A stretch of DNA of 64,000 bases from Amphibalanus amphitrite. Taxonomy: Eukaryota > Arthropoda > Thecostraca > Balanomorpha > Balanidae. Made by a program: the position numbers and the translations under genes. The notes below the pieces were generated by a model. It saw only the letters and a list, made by a program, of their open reading frames with translations. It had not been told where the DNA came from and did no database searches. The DNA lies in NCBI RefSeq assembly GCF_019059575.1, contig NW_024881598.1:434001-498000 (forward strand), given 5' to 3'. The number at the start of each line of letters is the position of its first letter. Position 1 is the stretch's first letter. Below are positions 56,879 through 64,000 of this stretch, one piece after another.

Positions 56879-58054
56879 CCTTCCAGGCGGTGCGTGGGGG
56901 GGGGGGGGCATTTTTTGCTCCTCCCTTTAGGTTTTACGATATATCTCCAGAACCGCTGCGTCGATCGTCACCAAACTTTCAGTACCCTCCCGTGAATAGC
57001 TTTTACACATTGTGACCAATTTTTTCCCAAAGGCTATGGTAGGTTGGCTGCTAATGACGTCGAAGTGACGTCATTTCTGTTATTTTCGACCCAAAAAAGG
57101 TTTCGCGGCAAGATCTGTCAGGCCTACAGCTTTAGAGATACAGAACAATATTTTAGACCTAAAAGGTGTAGAATTAACAGGGCTACAAAACTGCTTTCTC
57201 GAATTTTTGAAATTTTTGGATTTTAACCCCAAAAATTAAAAAAAAATTGAAATATAATAGCCGAAAAATCCAAAAAGTTTTTGGAATTTCGAAAAAAAAA
57301 CGGAATATATATGATACTCTTTACCGCATTCCATCCACATACCCAATTTGAGATCAAAACCTCTTTTTTGGCCAAGTTATAGCGAAAAAACTTCAAAATT
57401 GATGACGTCAAATTTTCAAATTCAATTTTTAGCAATTCTAGACCTCGTAGCGCAAAACAAAGACCACCATTAGACTGCCCGTGACGAGCTGCATCGAATC
57501 AATACCCATTTTATGCAAAACTATCAACTTTGAAATTTGACCTTTTTTACCTGACCTTGACCTAACCTCAACCAGAAAGTGACCTAAACCGTACCTGATG
57601 ATCTTATAACCATCACCATTGAGTTGGAAATGAAAAATGGGTCATAAAACATGCATCGCACAACCTTAGTAAAGTTGGGTTCATGTGCTGACCCTTGGTG
57701 ACCTGACCTGTGACCTGACCTGGTATTATCTCAGTGACCTCTAATAGCAACATATGTGCTAGGCATCTGACGCCCTATCGCTGATTTTCAACAAAATGCG
57801 TTTTACTCGATGTTATAGCGCATTCCCTAGAAGACCCGTGAACGGTGAAACATTTTATCATTGACCTGACCTGTGACGTCATCGGTGACCCCTAGGTCAA
57901 TGAAATTTGGTTTTCTTCGACAAATTTGATAGGGCTTTCAAACCCCGTTTGAATTTTGCGGATCCGTCCAGTAGTTTCGGAGAAACGAGGGGGGGGCAAA
58001 AAATGCACTCCACCACCGCGCGGGAGGTGGCCGGGAGGCCCACCGCCTGCCGGG
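56879..58054 (+). mobile_element. TTAA element, family A, intact (1.18 kb)
   Basis: TTAA at 56875-56878 and 58055-58058; ends ccttccaggcggtgcg and accgcctgccggg. All blocks present. A 92-bp piece ending ctggcgaggg|TTAA (58059-58150), with the B-type gtcgtaccaacccccc block, follows directly. Confidence 0.9.
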
Positions 58055-58149
58055 TTAAGTGTCATAGAAGCCAATCGCCAGAAGACTGGGGGTCGTACCA
58101 ACCCCCCTCGCCGTCCGTGCTATGAAAAAGGCCCTTGTCTGGCGAGGGT

Positions 58150-60680
58150 TAAGAAAAACGTCCGGAGTCACAGCTGGAGTCTGAGTCGCCATAGCAACGT
58201 ACTAGGGTGACCCGCGTGCTCCGCAACGCGAAAAGGGGTATTTTCGATCGGCGGGTGTTTGGTTGTTCTTGTGTCGGTTGGGTTATCTATCCATTTCGGT
58301 CGATTGCTTTTTGACGGCTAAACGTTTTGGTTTGTGGAAAAAATATCCACCGCATCGAGGTGCCCGTGTCTGATAAGCATGCTTTCCACTTCAGAATCTG
58401 TCAAATGTGCTTTATAATTCAGGTGCGTAGTTTTAAGACAAATGAAAGGCGTAGATAATTTTCGCTAAAAATCGTTTTGCAGAGGTTTAAAACATTTATA
58501 TTTTTAAGAACACTGTTGCTTGTCATGCAAACGTGATGATTGGATCTTGGAGAGAATTGAATGCTCTTTCTAATGATAGCATTTTCAATTGTCAAGCGTA
58601 TCAGGTTAAGCAGCAAATCCCATGTAACTTTTTAGTGGCACATTTTGGACAAATACCATTTTAATTCAGCGATTTTTTCCACATTGTTTTTGATCAATTA
58701 GCTTTTCTTAATTTTTCCATGAGAGACGGTACATTTATCTTGCCAACAGGCGTTGTTTGAACTCGCTCCGTCTGACAGTCACCCAAAAATAGCATAAAGT
58801 CCAAAATCCGTCCGAAACGTCAATTTTTCAAACAAAAGTGCCCTCACGGATGCACGTGGCGCGTGCCATCCCCTGCACTGCACACCATTCGATAGTCCGT
58901 TCGATTCCCTACACGATGCTGTTTTCCCCGTGCTGATCGGGTGCACGGCTACCGAGATATTGCACGGGGAACGGACCCGTGTCGGGCAAATTTAGCCATT
59001 TTCGCCCGTTTTTGCCAGCCGATTTATACATGTTAAGTCTATGACGCGAATTTGCACTTTTTGGGCACGCGCCACGCGCTCGCTATCGATCCGATCGAGC
59101 CGAGACCGCTCAAAGGCACGTTGTCCATCCTTGTTCTATAACTTGCGCAAATTTCAGCGCGGTAGGTGCAACGGTGTGATCTGTAACCCGCGCTACGTAG
59201 CACCATGTCGCGACCTTCGTAATAGACAGAAACTACGCCCTCCTCAAATAGTAATACACCTTTTTGCGTTGTTCGATGGCCAATTGGGAAAACCCATTCG
59301 TCCGATCTGCACATAGGTGGCGCCAGTGAGAGGCATTCCGGCAAAACCTTCAGCATATGGGCAAAATGAATCGCTGATCCCACTTCACAGTTCGTCAGTT
59401 GGTATAACATTCGCTATTCGCCATAACTGATTGAATTCCGGCAAAACCTTTGACGATTTGGCTAAATGCTTCGTCATTCGTTTAAATCCCTTCGTCATTC
59501 ACCAAAACACCCCCATGCTAATTTCGACATTCCTCATAACATTTCGTCAAAACTGAAAACAGGTCACCCCTTTACTGAGAAGTATAAATATGACCGCGCT
59601 TATACAAGGCAGTGTGAGGCATAGGTGGCGAAACCCGTAGGTCATTTATCCACATAAAACATCGGTAGCTGTTCATGAGCGCCATAGGTTCAATGTACAT
59701 GGACGCAGCTGACATGTTATGGGCTGATTGAACAGTGAACAGGCAACAGAGCGTTTGATAAGTCAACCCCGCCTCGAACTCCAAGGTGTTGGGCGGTGGG
59801 CCGGCCGGCCCCGGCTCGCCATCTGTCAGCCGTTCCCCCCGCGAGTCCGACCAGCGCGGCCGCCCGAGGCGTTGTCCCGGACAGCGCTCGGGCAGTGATG
59901 CGATAATGACAGCCGGCTTCGTAGTTTGCATCGAAGCGCTTAGGAGTCTGACGCTCGACCGTCTACATGCCTACTCAATATTGCGCCGGTAGTCTCCTCG
60001 TAGTCATCGTATACTGCCTTTTTCGGAATCCAATGGTTGATTATAAGTTAATTGGTCAGAGGCGAATTAATGCAAATTGCGCTGGAACCTGTCGCAAGCC
60101 TCATCTATGAATGTGTGATAAAGGTTAAACATTTAATATGGCTATATAAGCAGTACATCATTGACATTTTGATCAATGACGAAGTTTTAAATCAACAGTC
60201 ATTGCGTACGCACAGTACCGATGAATTTTGCACATCGAGTAACCATTTTGTGAAATGTCGAAGCATTATCACAATCTGACAAAGTGTTTTACCTGTGACG
60301 AATATTATGCTCAGTGACAAAGAGTTATGCAGAATGGTTAAATGGAGTCCAGCCTGTTTTGCCGACCGTCAAACAGTGATGCACGTCGCCGATGGGTTAT
60401 GCTGAATGACGCTTGTTCAAACTGATGCCGAAACGGTTATGACGATTGGCCATCGAACAACGCAAAAAGGTGTATAGACAAGCGGCTGCGCCACTTGCTT
60501 TGCTGCGTGGTAGGAAACATCGCGGCACCAGCCAATTTGCTTTCCAATGGTGTTGTGTCATCTAGAAGCATAGATATGGACGGAAATGTGAAGAGCATTT
60601 AAAAAAGAACTGTTCTGAGGGCTTCCTTGGATGAAGTTGGGTGATACCAGGTCAAGACGGGTCATAGGGGTCAGCGCTGG
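58150..60680. other. Unassigned; cryptic short repeats from about 59,330
   Basis: From 59330, irregular units related to attcgtcattcgccaaaac recur at about 20-28 bp. A short GC-rich patch at 59770-59900 has no recognised product. No exon identified. Confidence 0.4.
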
Positions 60681-60759
60681 TCACTTTGGGTCAGGCCAGG
60701 TCACATAGGTCGCCTCTTGTCCGATGGGATCAGCCCGGACCACTGTTCTACTCTTGCCT

Positions 60760-60925
60760 CCACCACTACCCCTACCACTACCCCTACCCCTACCCCTACC
60801 CCTACCACTACCCCTACCCCTACCACTACCCCTACCACTACCCCTACCACTACCCCTACCCCTACCCCTACCACTACATCTACCACTACCACTATCACTA
60901 CCCCTACCACTACTACACCTTTTTG
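60760..60925 (+). repeat. CTACCC/CTACCA hexamer array, first
   Basis: About 27 hexamers, mixing ctaccc and ctacca. Open in several frames on both strands, giving artefact ORFs. Confidence 0.95.
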
Positions 60926-60939
60926 CGTTAGCTTTTGAC

Positions 60940-62300
60940 CATTGGGCAAAACATTTGTACACATTCGCCATATAGATGGCGCTACAAATGGGCGGTTGGT
61001 CAAAAAGAATCACCATTGTGCAAAACTATTCGGCGATCCTCCTCTACAACTCGACATTGAGCGAATGGTTCAACATTGTGCAAAACAAATCGTCAATGGT
61101 CGAAACTATTCGTCATTGAGCAGCCGGGAATTCATGATTGGCCAAAACCGTCTATGGAAATTTCAGCATTCAGAAAAACAGATCAGCAATGATCAAAACA
61201 AATGATCGTGTGCACTGGCGGCCGCAAGGGGGTATGGAGCAGCTCATGGAGGCTGGGGCCCAATCCTTGACGTTTCCCTCATATAACCGAGTGGATGATG
61301 GAACAAGCAACCGGGTGGCCAGTGTTCACTGGACGAGACCGACCTCAGCCGGCACACCCAGCATATACGTTCGGCTGAGCCCGGGAGCTCATTCTTTGTG
61401 CGCATGAGTCCCACACTTAACAGATAAACAACACCTTGCGCTCATTCTAAGTCAGCTGAACGGTATTGCCTTGGGGCTTGAAATGAGATAGGCCTCATAA
61501 ATTGGCGAAACCTTGCCCTCGTGAGGGAGTTCCAGGATACCAAGGCGACCGTCATGGCAGATGTGCACGGCGTTCGTCAGCTTCCGCCATGACAGTTTGT
61601 TTATTCGATGTGCCAATAAAGAGCTCGTCTTTGAATAGGCTATTAACATAATGATAACTTTTGTGATTAAGTGCCCACCGACCAACGTAGGCGTGCTAGG
61701 TTGGAATGGTATGGTGCATTGACGGAAATGACTTCAGTGCATGCATACATATTGAATTCAGCTGTACTTGTGTAGCATTGCAAGAAGAAACAAAAACCCG
61801 AAGGGAGCACATTGTTGTCACTTGTTGTTGGCACTTGACTAAATGACGTCAAAGGTAATTAAAAAATGTCGGTGGCATTGATTGGCAATGCTCACCGGTA
61901 AGATAAACGTACTGCATGGCTTGACTGACAATTACCGTACTGTTCCATTTAGAGAGAAGCTAAGAAACGGCTGGCTTATTGCTTAGAAATGCCCATAATG
62001 TTCACGCTCAAGTGGTGAATGGTCGAGGTGTGCTAAATCCATTAAAAAAAACAGCTGGGATATCCACTTATTCTGTTTTGAACATTGCTGAAGTGATATC
62101 ACCAAATGCCGAGGAGTTTTGCTCATTGCCGAAGTCATGGCGAAGTGTCAAACTGTTTTGCAGATCGCTCATTTCAGTGTTCAATCTGTTTTGTCGAATG
62201 GCTGAAATGAAACACACGACGCCGGAATAGTTGTGCTCAATGCCGATTGTCGAAATGGCTCTTCAAACAGTTATGGCCAATGGTTGAATTCAATTGCAAA
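60940..62300. other. Cryptic repeat region
   Basis: Degenerate units around cattgtgcaaaac, aatcgtcaatggtcg and attcgtcattgagc. Nothing else recognised. Confidence 0.4.
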
Positions 62301-62317
62301 AAGGTGTACTACCCATG

Positions 62318-62504
62318 CTCCTACCCCTACCACTACCCCTACTACTACCCCTACCACTACCCCTACCGCTACCACTACTACTACCCCTACTGCTACCCCT
62401 ACCCCTACTACTACCCCTACCACTACCACTACACCTACCCTACCACTACTCCTACCACTACCCCTACCCCTACCCCTACTCCTACCCCTACCACTACCAT
62501 TACC
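62318..62504 (+). repeat. CTACCC/CTACTA hexamer array, second
   Basis: Same sequence type and strand as the array at 60760, more degenerate. Confidence 0.95.
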
Positions 62505-62789
62505 CAGGGGCGGATCCAGAAAATCTCCAAGGGAGGGGCCATTAGAAACCAGGAGGCCCCCATAATCCCACCTGTTGGAGGCCCCATCTTCCCACTTGTT
62601 GGGCCCCCCCCCCAAAAAAAAACTGCGTCTATTGAGCTTATCTAGCTGTTCAGGCAACATCTCAACATGAATAGCCACTTTATTTTCAGGAGGCCCCCTT
62701 TTCAGCTTTTTAACTTTTTATTTTATTTTTGAAAAAAATCGGCCAAGGGGGGCCATGGCCCCCATGGCCCCCCCTTGTATCCGCGCCTG
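62505..62789. mobile_element. hAT MITE, 285 bp, TSD CCATTACC
   Basis: Ends CAGGGGCGGATCCAG and CAGGCGCGGATACAA (right end reverse complemented); perfect TSDs at 62497-62504 and 62790-62797. It was inserted at the end of the hexamer array. Confidence 0.9.
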
Positions 62790-62799
62790 CCATTACCTA

Positions 62800-63540
62800 C
62801 CACTGGGTCATGTCAGGTCGCAGAATGATTGGATCCAATCCATACTAAAATATCAGACTTAAAGTGTTCCCAGCCCTGCCCCTATTTGTGTCATTCCATT
62901 ACGCTTAATCGTATTTGTCGGAAATGGCGCTTTGTGGCATATGTGGCGCATTGCGGCAAACGCGGTTCATCTGTCCCTGTTGTTTAAGCATGCATCCGTC
63001 TACCGAATTGTACCCTTTGCCCACCATATTTCACAAAACTGTGCGATTTGCGGCAAAAATGGCGCCTTGTGACCAATGTGACGCATTGCGGCAAACGCGG
63101 TGCATTTTTATACTTGTATCACAAACTCTTCCCATTGAAAGAAAATCAACACATTCTCTCGCCCCATTTTTATTCAAATTAAAAACTTGCCCATCCGCCA
63201 ATGCGAGGCACCCGCCGCCGATCGGCATGCATTTAGTCCACAAAGTTTGTCGACCCCGGCTCTCAATGAAGATCTACGAACCGATCAAAATTTCATTGGC
63301 GTTCTTCCGGCGCCCGCCACGTGCCAAACGTGCACCCCAGCGAGCCGAAACCTAGAAAAGGCGCTGACGCGCTCTGTCACCTATAAGGTGTGCAAATTTC
63401 AACCCCCTACGATATACCGTCTGCCCTGTAGGCGAGTGGAATTGAACCCACTGCACGGCGTGGCGGACAGACAAACAAACAGACAGATGGATGTTGAATG
63501 TTCATTATGACATGTATGACTAGATAAGTGAAACTTTTTA
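62800..63540. other. Unassigned, with a short duplicated segment
   Basis: The segments 62920-62968 and 63043-63105 share atggcgcctttgtg-like and cattgcggcaaacgcggt sequences. The remainder, ending in (gaca)-like tracts at 63465-63490, resembles a retroelement tail but is not identified. Confidence 0.35.
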
Positions 63541-63562
63541 AATGTAAAGGTACTGTATTATA

Positions 63563-63612
63563 GAAAGCCTTCGCAAACGCGTTTCGAATATATCATCTTC
63601 AGTGCTAGCTTC
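63563..63612 (-). ncRNA. Hammerhead-ribozyme-like motif of the Penelope-like element
   Basis: Minus strand: CTGAAGA (fits CUGANGA; complement of 63596-63602), a 10-base AU-rich stem II segment, GAAA (complement of 63582-63585), CGCG (minimal stem III), with a weak stem I of about four pairs. It lies 80-130 bases downstream of the GIY-YIG stop, where such ribozymes are known in this class. Confidence 0.65.
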
Positions 63613-63690
63613 CCATAATACAAAAAGAAAATGGTACAAAAGTTCACAACACATCGCAAATACACACTCTGCAATTTTTTTCCCACAATA

Positions 63691-64000
63691 TCACGGGTAG
63701 AATGTTTTTATATACTTCTGGAATGCAAGACCGCAAATCGCCCCTCCTAAGGTGTAAAAGCCCCCCTTATGGTTCGTACATGACACACTTTGAATTAATG
63801 CCGACTCAAGAATTTTTCTGTGCGATCTCTTCAGACCTGATTTCACCGCACTGGCTTTATCCCACTTAGGTAGGTGACCCTCTGTTTCGGCATGTAACGT
63901 AATTGAGTTAGACAAATTATGATTTATCAAATCACGCTTGTGTTCAGTTACTCTGGTTTTAAGCCCTCTGTAAGTTTCACCGATATATACAGGCAGGTGT
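63691..64000 (-). CDS. Penelope-like element, GIY-YIG endonuclease domain (partial, continues right)
   Basis: The minus-strand frame is open from the window edge to a stop at 63691. It reads VYIGETYRGLKTRVTEHKRD, then a conserved-looking tail with HLPKWDKASAV and ESALI. The YIG motif, the following Thr-Tyr-Arg-Gly and the downstream Glu-Ser-Ala fit the C-terminal GIY-YIG endonuclease of Penelope-like retroelements, which cuts target DNA for insertion. The GIY half and the reverse transcriptase would be to the right. No break is seen in about 100 codons, so the element may be young. Confidence 0.82.
   Translation of the reverse strand, partial: HLPVYIGETYRGLKTRVTEHKRDLINHNLSNSITLHAETEGHLPKWDKASAVKSGLKRSHRKILESALIQSVSCTNHKGGFYTLGGAICGLAFQKYIKTFYP

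Noticed and set aside
59039-59410. 123-codon minus-strand ORF
   Set aside because: No recognisable domain, no splice or start context, moderate GC unlike host exons.
59786-59992. GC-rich ORF as a further FSIP1-like exon
   Set aside because: No good acceptor in frame and no motif; left unassigned.
60681-62678. Gly/Ser/Arg- or Tyr/Pro-repeat proteins in the hexamer arrays
   Set aside because: Simple CTACCC-type repeats translated in every frame.

Overview
This is eukaryotic, intron-rich and extremely repeat-rich DNA, most likely from an arthropod and probably a crustacean. The evidence is GT-AG introns up to 13 kb, host exons with about 95% G or C at third codon positions inside much more AT-rich introns, degenerate TTAGG-like arrays, and a mixture of DNA transposons, tRNA-derived SINEs, a Penelope-like element and LTR-element fossils. 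There are no bacterial features, rRNA genes or CRISPR arrays.

Two host genes are supported. The first is a purple acid phosphatase (ACP7-like) gene on the minus strand. Five consecutive exons (31.9, 18.4, 17.7, 4.6 and 2.9 kb) join with matching splice phases and carry the first three metal-binding motifs (GDMG, GDFAYD, GNHE). Its start codon lies upstream of 31.9 kb, and its last exons, with the remaining metal ligands, lie beyond position 1. The second is a plus-strand gene starting at 54,653. Two exons encode an acidic, low-complexity N-terminus and a coiled coil resembling fibrous-sheath-interacting protein 1 (FSIP1). It runs on to the right.

Most of the rest is transposable elements and satellites, many of them datable by their target-site duplications (TSDs). 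(a) A superfamily of TTAA-flanked, non-autonomous elements (called A, B, C and F here) has paired G-run/C-run hairpins just inside the ends and many AGGTCA/TGACCT motifs; some copies sit end to end sharing one TTAA. (b) hAT-like elements have 8-bp TSDs, including two almost identical 2.2-kb copies at 12.8 and 20.1 kb. (c) A MULE-like foldback with a 9-bp TSD lies in a satellite array. (d) Tc1/mariner-type elements have TA TSDs, including a decayed transposase gene at 50.2-51.5 kb. (e) A tRNA-derived SINE occurs twice, one copy split by a 1.5-kb hAT-like insertion. (f) A Penelope-like element with a GIY-YIG domain and hammerhead-ribozyme motifs lies at the right edge, with an inverted pair of similar motifs at 23.2 kb. 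(g) Broken Ty3/Gypsy and BEL/Pao fossils lie at 23.7-31.1 kb.

Layout: 0-2.4 kb, hAT with nested element B; 2.6-4.8 kb, phosphatase exons 5 and 4; 5-12.5 kb, TTAA elements and foldbacks; 12.5-17.5 kb, nested B/hAT/MITE and a 21-bp minisatellite; 17.5-19.1 kb, phosphatase exons 3 and 2 with minisatellites at their splice junctions; 19.2-22.6 kb, element A split by the second hAT; 22.6-31.2 kb, ribozyme palindrome, LTR fossils, SINE and a B-C pair; 31.7 kb, first phosphatase exon found; 33.9-41 kb, split SINE and a giant palindrome; 41-50 kb, satellites, element pair B-A and the MULE-like element; 50-51.5 kb, mariner; 54.6-55.7 kb, FSIP1-like gene; 56-58 kb, MITE and element A; 59-63 kb, cryptic repeats and CTACCC-type arrays; 63.5-64 kb, Penelope-like element.
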